Assembly: GCF_950100655.1 (NCBI RefSeq)
Contig: NZ_CATNLY010000001.1
Span: 248,001-312,000, forward strand
Origin: Pleomorphomonas sp. T1.2MG-36
Lineage (GTDB): Bacteria > Pseudomonadota > Alphaproteobacteria > Rhizobiales > Pleomorphomonadaceae
Direction: 5' to 3'
DNA: 64,000 nt
Shown here piece after piece: positions 17,556 through 25,478 of this stretch. The first letter of the stretch is position 1; the number at the start of each line of letters is the position of its first letter. The translations under genes were made by a program, and so were the position numbers. The notes under the pieces were generated by a model. That model saw nothing but the letters and a program-made list of their open reading frames with translations, was not told where the DNA came from and did no database searches.

Positions 17556-18527
17556 ATGGTCGACACGGATAACAACCTCGTCATCTTCGACACCGATCCG
17601 GGGATTGACGACGCCATGGCGCTTTTGTTCCTGAAGGCCCAGACAAGTCTGAAACTTGCCGCCATCACCACGGTATTCGGGAACGCCGAAACCGACGTCA
17701 CCACCCGCAACGCCCTTTATCTTGCCCAACGCTTCGGCATCGACGTGCCGGTCTATGCCGGAGCGACCGCGCCGTTGACCATCGGTCGCCGGCCGGCGCC
17801 AACGTTCATTCACGGCGAGGACGGACTGGGAGACACCGCCGTTGCCCAGGGTTTCTCCGCCCGACCGGCCGATGGCCATGCGGCGGACCGGATGGTCGAG
17901 ATCATCAAGGCCAACCCCGGTCAGGTGACGATACTCGCCGTGGCGCCACTGACCAATCTCGCTCTGGCTCTCAAGCGCGATCCGGGCATCGCCGCCTTGG
18001 TGAAGGACGTGGTGATCATGGGCGGCGCCTTCGCCTGGGGTGGGCGGCGCGGCAACGCCACCCCAGTGGCCGAAGCCAACATTCACAACGATCCACACGC
18101 CGCCGATATCGTCTTCACCGCCGCCTGGCCGGTGACGGCCATCGGCCTCGATGTCACCAGTCATTGCGTGGCGTCCCACGACGACGCGGCCCAGTTGGCG
18201 TCCTGCGGCGAGGCTGGCCGCTTCCTCTGGGATATCTCCCGCGGTTATGAAGCGGTCTATCGTCACTATAATCAGGTGGACGGTTGCTGCCTGCACGATG
18301 TGGCGGCGGCCGCGTATCTGGTGGCGCCGGAGCTGTTCAAGCTCCGCTCGGGGGCGGTGCGCGTCCTGACCGAGGGCATCGCCATCGGCCAGTCCATTCA
18401 GAAGCTCGATGGGCACACGTTCGGTCCCAATGCATGGGACGGACACCCATCCAAACTGGTCGCCGCGGACGCCGACTACGCGGGCATCGTCGAGAGCTAC
18501 AAGTCCGCCATTCGCTCGCTCGGCTGA
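17556..18527 (+). CDS. Nucleoside hydrolase (IUNH family)
   Basis: Hydrolase of 323 aa that splits ribonucleosides into base and ribose. The N-terminal calcium-site motif DTDPGIDDAMAL, the NIHNDPHAADIVF motif and the C-terminal calcium Asp in CLHDVAAAAYL are all present, so it should be active. Purine versus pyrimidine preference is not clear. ATG 17556 is chosen because AGAAGGA lies about seven bases upstream; the ATG at 17550 is too close to that site. It sits between a sugar dehydrogenase and a glycerate kinase, suggesting that its ribose (or modified sugar) product is processed by the neighbours. Confidence 0.9.
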   Translation: MVDTDNNLVIFDTDPGIDDAMALLFLKAQTSLKLAAITTVFGNAETDVTTRNALYLAQRFGIDVPVYAGATAPLTIGRRPAPTFIHGEDGLGDTAVAQGFSARPADGHAADRMVEIIKANPGQVTILAVAPLTNLALALKRDPGIAALVKDVVIMGGAFAWGGRRGNATPVAEANIHNDPHAADIVFTAAWPVTAIGLDVTSHCVASHDDAAQLASCGEAGRFLWDISRGYEAVYRHYNQVDGCCLHDVAAAAYLVAPELFKLRSGAVRVLTEGIAIGQSIQKLDGHTFGPNAWDGHPSKLVAADADYAGIVESYKSAIRSLG

Positions 18528-18537
18528 GGATAAGCCC

Positions 18538-19800
18538 ATGTCCCTGGATCCACGCGTGCTCCTCCGCTCCATGTTCGATGCGGCCGTTGCCGCCGCCCAG
18601 CCAGATCGTTGCGTGCCGCCCTTTCTGCCGTCCCGCCCGAAGGGGCGATTGATCGTGCTCGGCGCCGGCAAGGCATCGGCTGCCATGGCGAGGGCCGTGG
18701 AGCGGCATTGGGACGGGCCTGTCGAGGGGCTGGTCGTAACGCGCTACGGCTATGCCGTGCCGACGGAGCGCATCGAGATCGTCGAGGCGGCCCATCCGGT
18801 GCCCGACGCCGCCGGCCTGCGGGCGGCGCAGCGCATATGCGACCTCGCCGCGAGCGCAGGCGCGGACGATACGGTGCTCTGCCTGATATCGGGCGGCGGG
18901 TCGGCCCTGCTGACGCAGCCGCTTGACGGCATCGGCCTTGAAGACAAGCAGGCGATCAACAAGGCCCTGCTGGCCTCCGGAGCGCCGATATCGGAGATGA
19001 ACTGCGTCCGCCGTCATCTGTCAGCGGTGAAGGGCGGCCGCCTCGCCGCCCTCGCCCATCCGGCGAAGGTGGTGACGCTGCTGATTTCCGACGTGCCCGG
19101 CGACAACCCGATCGACATCGCGTCCGGCCCCACCGTCGGCGACCCGACCACGTCGGCCGATGCGCTCGCCATCGTCCGCCGCTATCGCATGGACCTGCCA
19201 GTGGCCGCCAAGGCGCTGCTCGAGGCTGGTGGCGGAGAGACCGTCAAGCCGGACGACCCGCGTCTGTCGCGCAACGAAACGCATATCGTTGCCGCCCCGC
19301 AGGCCTCGCTTGAAGCCGCGGCCGCGGTGGCCCGTGATGCCGGCTTTGCCGTGCATATTCTCGGCGATGCCCTTGAAGGCGAGGCACGTGACGTTGGCGC
19401 GGTGATCGGCGGCATTGCCGGTCAGGTCGCGCGACATGGCCAGCCGTTCACGGCGCCTTGCGTGTTGCTGTCGGGCGGCGAAACCACCGTGACGTTGCGC
19501 GGCAACGGACGCGGGGGACGGAACGTGGAGTTCCTCCTGTCGCTCGGCCTGCATCTGGGTAGGGCTCCGAACATCTGGGCACTGGCCGGCGATACCGATG
19601 GCGTCGACGGCGTCGAGGAGATCGCCGGCGGCTTCCTGGCGCCAGACAGTCTCTCCCGTGCCTGGGCGCTCGGCATCAATCCGCAGGCCGCACTCGACAA
19701 CAATGACGGGCACGGCTTTTTCGGCGCACTCGGCGACGCTGTCGTCACTGGGCCGACGCTGACCAACGTCAACGACTTCCGGGCCATCCTGATCGCCTAG
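18538..19800 (+). CDS. Glycerate 2-kinase, MOFRL/DUF4147 family
   Basis: ATP-dependent glycerate kinase of the TtuD/GckA class (420 aa), producing 2-phosphoglycerate. The N-terminal DUF4147 domain contains the glycine-rich SGGGSALLTQP motif at about residue 121 and KGGRLA with the expected Lys. The C-terminal MOFRL domain contains GDTDGVDGVEEIAGG. It follows the nucleoside hydrolase by ten bases, with TGAGGA as ribosome-binding site. As last gene of the set it may capture glycerate released from degradation of the sugar handled upstream, but it could equally serve a separate route. Confidence 0.88.
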   Translation: MSLDPRVLLRSMFDAAVAAAQPDRCVPPFLPSRPKGRLIVLGAGKASAAMARAVERHWDGPVEGLVVTRYGYAVPTERIEIVEAAHPVPDAAGLRAAQRICDLAASAGADDTVLCLISGGGSALLTQPLDGIGLEDKQAINKALLASGAPISEMNCVRRHLSAVKGGRLAALAHPAKVVTLLISDVPGDNPIDIASGPTVGDPTTSADALAIVRRYRMDLPVAAKALLEAGGGETVKPDDPRLSRNETHIVAAPQASLEAAAAVARDAGFAVHILGDALEGEARDVGAVIGGIAGQVARHGQPFTAPCVLLSGGETTVTLRGNGRGGRNVEFLLSLGLHLGRAPNIWALAGDTDGVDGVEEIAGGFLAPDSLSRAWALGINPQAALDNNDGHGFFGALGDAVVTGPTLTNVNDFRAILIA

Positions 19801-20002
19801 ATCATGTGCGGGAGGAGTCGCCTTCCGGTTGGCTGGCGGTTGCTACTGCGGGCAGGGGTATCGCAAGTTTCTGCACGTTATTAGCGAATATTTCACCGAC
19901 TTATGCACTCATCGTTGGTGTGGCCGCGTCCTGTCGGACGGGAACCGAAGCGCGCCGCCATCATGAGCTGCCGAAAAGGAGCTCCATCGATACGGGGGAT
20001 AG

Positions 20003-21328
20003 GTGCTCTTCGCGATGCCAGTGGCCAGACAATACAGATGGTTGCAGAGCATTCAGAAGCGGATGGGACCCGACAGGTCCGGCGCCGTAAGCGTCATCTT
20101 TGCCCTTGTCATTCTGCCGCTGATGATCGCCGTGGGCGCTGCGGTCGACTATGCCATCGCGGCGCGAACCAAGGAGATGCTCCAGGCAGCCGCCGACGCC
20201 GCGGCGGTTGGCGCCATATCCATGAGTTCGACTGCCGTAAAGCAGGTCATTCAGAGCGGCGTATCCGGCGAGATCAAGGTGGCGGAAGCCGACGCCCTGA
20301 ACATTGCCAACACCAACTTCAGCGGATCGAGGTTTTCAGGCATCACCTCGTCGCAGATTTCAGTGCAATACGTCGGAAACATATTCAGCTCCGACGTGAC
20401 GCTGACGTCGATGGTTCCAACGTATTTTGTGCGCCTGTTCGGCGTGGACAGCGTCACGGTTTCGGTGCGAGCCACTGCGCAGAACAAGCCAGTCTATTAC
20501 TACAATTTCTACGTTCTGATCGACAACAGCCCCTCGATGGGGCTCGGTGCCACGGCGGCCGACATTTCCGCCCTCGAAGCCGTGAACGGCGGTTGCGCCT
20601 TTGCCTGCCATATCACGGGCGCAAGCTACGACACCTACGCGCTTGCCAAGCAGCGGGGCATCACCCTGCGCTATCAGGTGGTGTCGCGCGCCGTGCAATC
20701 GATGATCACCAACGCTGCGGCAAGCCAGCTCGTCTCGAACCAGTACAAGATGGCTGTCTATTCGCTGGGAGCCGATGCGCAGGCGACAAAACTCACCACG
20801 GTTGCCGCGATGTCGTCGTCGCTTTCGTCCGTCGCCACGGCGGCGGCCAGCGTCGACCTGATGACGATTCCCTATCAGAACTACAACAACGACCAGCAAA
20901 CCGATCTGCTCACCGCTCTCACCGATATCAAGAGCATCATAGGCACAAGCGGTAGCGGGCTGTCGGCCTCGGATCCGATCAAGGTCCTGTTTCTGATCAG
21001 CGATGGCGTCGAGGACGCGGAACGGCCGAAGAACTGCAAGGAAAAGCTCACGGGGAACCGTTGTCAGCAGCCGCTCGACACCACGCCCTGCGCCTCGATC
21101 AAGGCCAACGCCGTGAAACTCGCCAGCCTCTACACCACGTATCAGAAGATCCCGAGCAACACCTGGTACACGACATGGATCGCCCCGTTCCAGTCGAAGA
21201 TCGCGACCAACATGAAAACCTGCGCTTCCACCGGTCTCTACGCCGAAGTCGCGCCATCCGGCGACGTCAGCGCCGTTCTTACCCAGTTGTTCGCCAATGT
21301 GGTGAACGAAACGCATCTCACCCATTGA
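20003..21328 (+). CDS. TadG-like protein with von Willebrand A domain
   Basis: Protein of 441 aa with the layout of TadG-type pilus-assembly proteins: a short basic cytoplasmic segment, one TadE-like span (VIFALVILPLMIAVGAAVDY) near residues 33-52, then an extracytoplasmic vWA domain. The metal-site motif DxSxS is seen as DNSPS near residue 174, and ISDGVEDAE near residue 333 matches the later acidic loop. Several cysteines in the C-terminal half may form disulfides. The start is GTG 20003 after GGGGG; ATG 20015 is an alternative. No other tad/flp genes are in the window. It is followed by a DUF4037 gene after 13 bases. Confidence 0.82.
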   Translation: MLFAMPVARQYRWLQSIQKRMGPDRSGAVSVIFALVILPLMIAVGAAVDYAIAARTKEMLQAAADAAAVGAISMSSTAVKQVIQSGVSGEIKVAEADALNIANTNFSGSRFSGITSSQISVQYVGNIFSSDVTLTSMVPTYFVRLFGVDSVTVSVRATAQNKPVYYYNFYVLIDNSPSMGLGATAADISALEAVNGGCAFACHITGASYDTYALAKQRGITLRYQVVSRAVQSMITNAAASQLVSNQYKMAVYSLGADAQATKLTTVAAMSSSLSSVATAAASVDLMTIPYQNYNNDQQTDLLTALTDIKSIIGTSGSGLSASDPIKVLFLISDGVEDAERPKNCKEKLTGNRCQQPLDTTPCASIKANAVKLASLYTTYQKIPSNTWYTTWIAPFQSKIATNMKTCASTGLYAEVAPSGDVSAVLTQLFANVVNETHLTH

Positions 21329-21341
21329 GCCGGAGACAGCG

Positions 21342-22415
21342 ATGAAAGGCATAGAGCTTTCGAGGCTGTTCTACCGCGATCTCGTCCGTCCCTGGCTGGA
21401 CAAGGCGTTTCCGGGCCTCAGGCACGATGCGGGACTCTTCGGTTACGGCTCGGAACTCCTCGGCTTCGACGACGACATGTCGCGTGACCACAACTGGGGT
21501 CCCCGCGTCCAGATCGTGGTCGCTGAAGCCGACTTTGCGGCCCTTGCTCCGGCGATTGTCGACGGTTTCGACGCGATCAAGCCGGCGGTGTTCCTCGGCG
21601 AACCGATCGGCTACCGCTCGCGTCCCCATCCGCCGATCGTCGCCGGCGATGCCTTGGGGCGCTCCGAGCACGGAGTCGAGGTCTTCACCGCCGCCGGCAT
21701 CCTGAGAACGCGCCTGTCCCTCGACCGGCTTTCGTCGCTCGACACCCTGACATGGCTATCCCTGCCCGAGCAAAGGCTGCTGGAGCTGACCGCCGGGGAG
21801 GTCTTCCACAGCGGGCTTGGAGAGCTCTCTCTCCTCAGGGAAACCTTCGCCAACTGCCCGCACGATGTCAGTCTCTACAAGCTCGCGGCCCAATGGCGGC
21901 GCATCGCCGACGAGCAAGCCTTCGTCGGACGAGCCGGCCATGCCGGTGACGACCTGGGATCCCGTGTGATCGCCGCCCGGCTCGTGCGCGACGTCATGCG
22001 CCTGTGCTTCCTGTTGGAACGGCGATACGCGCCCTATCCCAAGTGGTTCGGTTCCGCCTTCGCCCGCCTCGCCGGAGCCAGGGCGCTGGCGCCCCTGCTC
22101 GATGCGACGATCAAGGCCGAAACGTGGGATCAACGACAGATGCCCCTGGCGCAGGCCTACCTCGCCGTAGCCGAAATGCACGGACCGGCCGGCTTCCCGC
22201 TTTCCGTCACACCCAGGATCGGCCCCTTTTTCGGCCGCCCCTTCCTGACGATCAACGCGGAGGACATAAGCAACGGTCTCGCCACCGATATTGCCGATCC
22301 GATTCTTCGCGGACGGCCCGTTATCGGCTCGATAGATCAGATCACCGACGCCACGCCGCCGATCGAAGCGCCGGACCGGGCGCGGCGGATGATTGAAGTC
22401 CTCCATCCAACTTGA
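21342..22415 (+). CDS. DUF4037 domain protein (nucleotidyltransferase-like)
   Basis: Protein of 357 aa. The N-terminal region carries GYGSELLGFDDDMSRDHNWG (residues about 32-51), which resembles the GS...D-x-D active site of nucleotidyltransferases and is characteristic of DUF4037 proteins. The middle and C-terminal parts are helical and rich in Leu and Arg. No reaction is established for this family in what I can recall; transfer of a nucleotide to a small molecule or protein is a guess from the fold. It lies 13 bases after the TadG-like gene and is probably cotranscribed. It converges on the ECF sigma gene with a 21-base gap. Confidence 0.75.
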   Translation: MKGIELSRLFYRDLVRPWLDKAFPGLRHDAGLFGYGSELLGFDDDMSRDHNWGPRVQIVVAEADFAALAPAIVDGFDAIKPAVFLGEPIGYRSRPHPPIVAGDALGRSEHGVEVFTAAGILRTRLSLDRLSSLDTLTWLSLPEQRLLELTAGEVFHSGLGELSLLRETFANCPHDVSLYKLAAQWRRIADEQAFVGRAGHAGDDLGSRVIAARLVRDVMRLCFLLERRYAPYPKWFGSAFARLAGARALAPLLDATIKAETWDQRQMPLAQAYLAVAEMHGPAGFPLSVTPRIGPFFGRPFLTINAEDISNGLATDIADPILRGRPVIGSIDQITDATPPIEAPDRARRMIEVLHPT

Positions 22416-22436
22416 CCCCGCAAACCCTCCCGTCCG

Positions 22437-23309
22437 TCACTGGGCACGAGCTTCGGACAAATGCCGCAGCTTGTCGGGATTGCGCGTCACGTAGATGGCG
22501 ACAACCCGCCCGTCCACGAGGTGCAGAGCGGTGGTCTGCAAGACGCCGCCGGCCTCGATGGTGACGAAGCCGGGCAAACCATCGATCATCGCATAGCGGA
22601 CGAGGTGTGAAGGCTGGACGGCAAAGCCACGGGCCATCTCGGCATGCCGGGCGATCACAGCCTTGAGGCCGATCAGCGGCGCCAGCGAGGCCTCGACTTT
22701 GCCACCGCCATCGGCGATCGCCACGACATCCTCAGTCAGGAGTGCGCGGAGAGCGGTCATGTCGCCACTTCTCGACGCGGTGAAGAACGCCCGCGCCAAC
22801 TCAAGACCGCGATCCTTGTCGACGGCGAACCGCGGGCGAGCCTCTTGGATATGGGCGCGCGCACGACTGGCCAGTTTTCGGCAGGCGGGGGCTTCGCGCC
22901 CCACGATATCGGACACTTGGTCGAACGGCATTCCGAAGATGTCGTGCAATAGAAACGCCGCCCGCTCCAGCGGCGATAGCCGTTCGAGGGCGATCATCAA
23001 GGGCAAGGTGATGTCGTCCGCCGCGTCGCGATCCTCCGGATCGAAGATCGGCTCGGGCAACCAGGGACCGATATAGGTCTCGCGCCGGCGGCGGGCCGAT
23101 TGCAGCTCGTTCAGACAAAGCCGCGTGACGATCTGCCGCAGGAAGGCCGCCGGCTCGCGCACCGACTGACGATCGGCGGCAAGCCAGCGAATGGCTGTCT
23201 CCTGAACGATGTCCTCCGCCTCCGCCAGCGATCCCAGCATGCGATAGGCAATCCGTATCAGGCCTGGACGCAGGCTCGACAAGATACGCTCGGGAGACTC
23301 TTCGCTCAT
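22437..23309 (-). CDS. ECF41-type RNA polymerase sigma factor (SigJ-like)
   Basis: Extracytoplasmic-function sigma factor of 290 aa with region 2 (AYRMLGSLAEAEDIVQETAI), region 4 (LSPLERAAFLLHD) and a C-terminal SnoaL-like extension. Three short motifs characteristic of the ECF41 group are present: WLPEP in the linker, DGGGK, and NPDKL near the C-terminus. In this group the extension replaces an anti-sigma factor and modulates activity. The gene follows a monooxygenase-like gene by 18 bases on the same strand. A promoter of the ECF41 type precedes that gene, which suggests autoregulation. Confidence 0.92.
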   Translation of the reverse strand: MSEESPERILSSLRPGLIRIAYRMLGSLAEAEDIVQETAIRWLAADRQSVREPAAFLRQIVTRLCLNELQSARRRRETYIGPWLPEPIFDPEDRDAADDITLPLMIALERLSPLERAAFLLHDIFGMPFDQVSDIVGREAPACRKLASRARAHIQEARPRFAVDKDRGLELARAFFTASRSGDMTALRALLTEDVVAIADGGGKVEASLAPLIGLKAVIARHAEMARGFAVQPSHLVRYAMIDGLPGFVTIEAGGVLQTTALHLVDGRVVAIYVTRNPDKLRHLSEARAQ

Positions 23310-23327
23310 GATGAGGACGCCTCCGCG

Positions 23328-23669
23328 TCACCTGTCGGCATGGACCGAGTTCACCCTATAGAGCGCGGGCGAGACCGATTTGGCCAGCGCCGAAAATCGC
23401 TGCAAGAGCTCCCTGGTCTCCGGCTTTTTCATGAAGGCTTCAAAATGCTCTTTCGAAGCCCATTGGGCATAGTTCACAACCTTCGTGCCATCGACACTGC
23501 TGTGGACGCTGACGGACAGGAAGCCCGGTTCCTTGCGAATGGCGCTGTCGGTGATCTCGGACAGCAACCGGGCGAGATCCGCCTGGTTGGTTGGCTCGAC
23601 CTCATAAAGATTGATCAGCGTCAGGCATTGGGTTTCGGCGTCGATCGTCGCGATTGGTCCGCGGGGCAT
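23328..23669 (-). CDS. Antibiotic biosynthesis monooxygenase-fold protein
   Basis: Small protein of 113 aa with the dimeric alpha/beta ABM fold; the core NLYEVEPTNQADLARLL, EPGFLSVSVHSSVDG and VVNYAQWASKEHFEAFM are typical. Such proteins oxidise quinol-like compounds or degrade haem, or act only as binding proteins; no specific substrate is visible. ATG 23669 is chosen for its spacing to AGGAG; an ATG two codons earlier is too near. It sits directly behind the ECF41-type promoter and in front of the sigma gene, where ECF41 partners of the carboxymuconolactone decarboxylase/oxidoreductase kind are usual. Confidence 0.8.
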   Translation of the reverse strand: MPRGPIATIDAETQCLTLINLYEVEPTNQADLARLLSEITDSAIRKEPGFLSVSVHSSVDGTKVVNYAQWASKEHFEAFMKKPETRELLQRFSALAKSVSPALYRVNSVHADR

Positions 23670-23702
23670 CTGCATCTCCTGTGCGGGTGTTGCACATGTC
23701 AT

Positions 23703-23729
23703 GACAGGACAGACCAACGGGATGTGACA
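23703..23729 (-). promoter_or_regulatory. ECF41-type promoter
   Basis: On the minus strand TGTCACA, exactly 16 bases, then TGTC matches the ECF41 target consensus TGTCACA-N16-CGTC with one mismatch. It lies about 35 bases upstream of the monooxygenase-like gene, so the sigma factor probably activates its own operon here. Confidence 0.72.
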
Positions 23730-24156
23730 TGGTCCGCTTTTTTGTGCGGCGCGTCGCAGCCTTGCGTCGCGGCAAATCCTTGCCTCCGGAGGTCGGCTCA
23801 GGGGCGGATCGAGCCGGCGATGAAATCAATCAATGGTTGTGATCGCAGTAGATGTCCGGATGCGAGGAAGACTTGCACCAGTTCGGCACACTTGTTGGGT
23901 AAATGATCACCAGAACGCTTCCGCGAGCGCCCTCCGGCCCGAATGTCGTAAACGCCGGCTCAACGCCCTAAGCATTTTTAACGAGGACATCAAAGAACGC
24001 AAACATCGTGTTAACGCCAGCTATGCTGGCAGAAGAAGCTGAAATAACATCTGGTTTAATAGCTTTTTACTTTCAATTTTATCTTTCAAACCACAAGCTT
24101 CGCGCAAGGGTGGCGGTGTTTCCTGCAAGCAATGACAGTGCTTCAGGAGATCAGCG
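23730..24156. other. Gene-free region upstream of flgE
   Basis: This 427-base stretch shows no convincing gene. The half nearest flgE is clearly more AT-rich than its surroundings (poly-T/A runs around 24055-24090), which fits a promoter region. A short hairpin, GCCAGC-TAT-GCTGGC, lies near 24016-24030. The shared flagellar element at 24096-24108 is listed separately. Confidence 0.6.
24096..24108 (+). promoter_or_regulatory. Shared flagellar upstream element (flgE copy)
   Basis: AGCTTCGCGCAAG, 48 bases before the flgE start. The identical 13-mer precedes the flagellin gene, and close variants precede motA, fliF, flgB and the DUF1217 gene. Confidence 0.65.
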
Positions 24157-25452
24157 ATGAGTCTTTACGGTGTCTTGCGCAGCGGCGTTTCCGGAATGAA
24201 CGCCCAGGGCAGCCGGTTGGCCACCACCGCCGACAATATCGCCAATGCCAATACCGTCGGCTACAAGCGCGCCTCCACCGAGTTCTCGTCGATGGTCATC
24301 GGCAATAGCCGCTCGGGCGCCTACCAGCCGGCCGGCGTCACCACCCAGACACGCTATGCCATCGGCGAGGCGGGATCCTATCTGTCGACCACCAGCGGCC
24401 TGGACCTTTCGGTGACCGGTTCCGGCTTCTTCGTCGTGCAGGATGCCGGTGGCACGCCGTATCTGACGAGAGCCGGTTCCTTCGTGGAGCAGACCGACGG
24501 CACATTGAAGAATGCCGGCGGGTTCACCCTGCTCGGTTACGATCTGTCGGCCGGCACGCCCTCCCCCTCGGCCAACAGCCTGACGGGACTGGTTCCGGTC
24601 AACATCAACGCCCTGGGAATGACGGCCTCGCCGACGACCAGTGGCTACATCACCGCCACGCTCAACTCCAATGCGACCGACGTCACGGCCACCGCGCCCC
24701 CGGGGGCGCCGGCCAGCGCCAATACCGCAGCTTCCGTCTACACCAACAAGACGTCGCTGACGACCTATGACAACCTCGGCAACGAGGTGATGCTGGACGT
24801 CTACTTCACCAAGACCGGTTCCAACGAGTGGGAGTATGCGGTGTTCGACCGCGCCGGAGCCACTGCCGGCGGCTTCCCCTACGCCGCAACCGGCACCCCG
24901 GCCGCCGGTCCGCTTCTCGCCTCTGGCACCCTCACCTTCGACGCCACCAACGGCAAGCTCACGACACCTGCGATCGCCTCCTTCTCCGTGCCGAACAATG
25001 GCTCATCGCAGACGATGACGCTGGATCTATCCGCCATGACCCAGCTCGGAACCCAGGAGTTCAACCCGACCGGCGACACCGACGGCAACGCGGCCCAGGC
25101 GGTCGACAGCATCGAGATCAGCGACAAGGGTATCGTCTACGCCATCTTTGGCGACGGCACCCGCAAGGCCACCTTCCAGATCCCGCTCGCCAACGTGCCG
25201 AGCCCGGACAATCTGACGCCCGTCGCCGGCAACGCCTACTCGATCTCCATGGACTCGGGCGATCCCAGCGTCGGCTTCGCCGGCTCGTCGAGCTTCGGCG
25301 TCATCAAGTCCGGCTCGCTGGAGCAGTCCAATGCCGACATGGCGAGCGAGCTCACGGCCATGATCGAAGCACAACGCGGCTACACGGCCAATTCCAAGGT
25401 TTTCCAGACCGGCTCCGACCTGCTCGACGTGCTCGTCAACCTGAAGCGCTGA
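24157..25452 (+). CDS. flgE: Flagellar hook protein FlgE
   Basis: Hook subunit of 431 aa. The N-terminal rod motif is MSLYGVLRSGVSGMNAQGSR with ATTADNIANANTVGYKR. The central hook domains contain DLSVTGSGFFVVQD and YLTRAGSF. The C-terminus has the FlgE ending SNADMASELTAMIEAQRGY, with SKVFQTGSDLLDVLVNLKR. Length and ends match hook proteins of Rhizobiales. It starts the first long flagellar transcription unit, with AGGAGATC as ribosome-binding site, an AT-rich upstream region and the shared 13-bp element. It is exported by the flagellar type III apparatus and polymerises outside the cell. Confidence 0.95.
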   Translation: MSLYGVLRSGVSGMNAQGSRLATTADNIANANTVGYKRASTEFSSMVIGNSRSGAYQPAGVTTQTRYAIGEAGSYLSTTSGLDLSVTGSGFFVVQDAGGTPYLTRAGSFVEQTDGTLKNAGGFTLLGYDLSAGTPSPSANSLTGLVPVNINALGMTASPTTSGYITATLNSNATDVTATAPPGAPASANTAASVYTNKTSLTTYDNLGNEVMLDVYFTKTGSNEWEYAVFDRAGATAGGFPYAATGTPAAGPLLASGTLTFDATNGKLTTPAIASFSVPNNGSSQTMTLDLSAMTQLGTQEFNPTGDTDGNAAQAVDSIEISDKGIVYAIFGDGTRKATFQIPLANVPSPDNLTPVAGNAYSISMDSGDPSVGFAGSSSFGVIKSGSLEQSNADMASELTAMIEAQRGYTANSKVFQTGSDLLDVLVNLKR

Positions 25453-25478
25453 CCTCAAACCACTGGTGGATCCCTCCA

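Noticed and set aside
23833..24042. 69-codon open frame in the gap before flgE
   Set aside because: No ribosome-binding site, no recognisable features, and it ends in the AT-rich promoter region.
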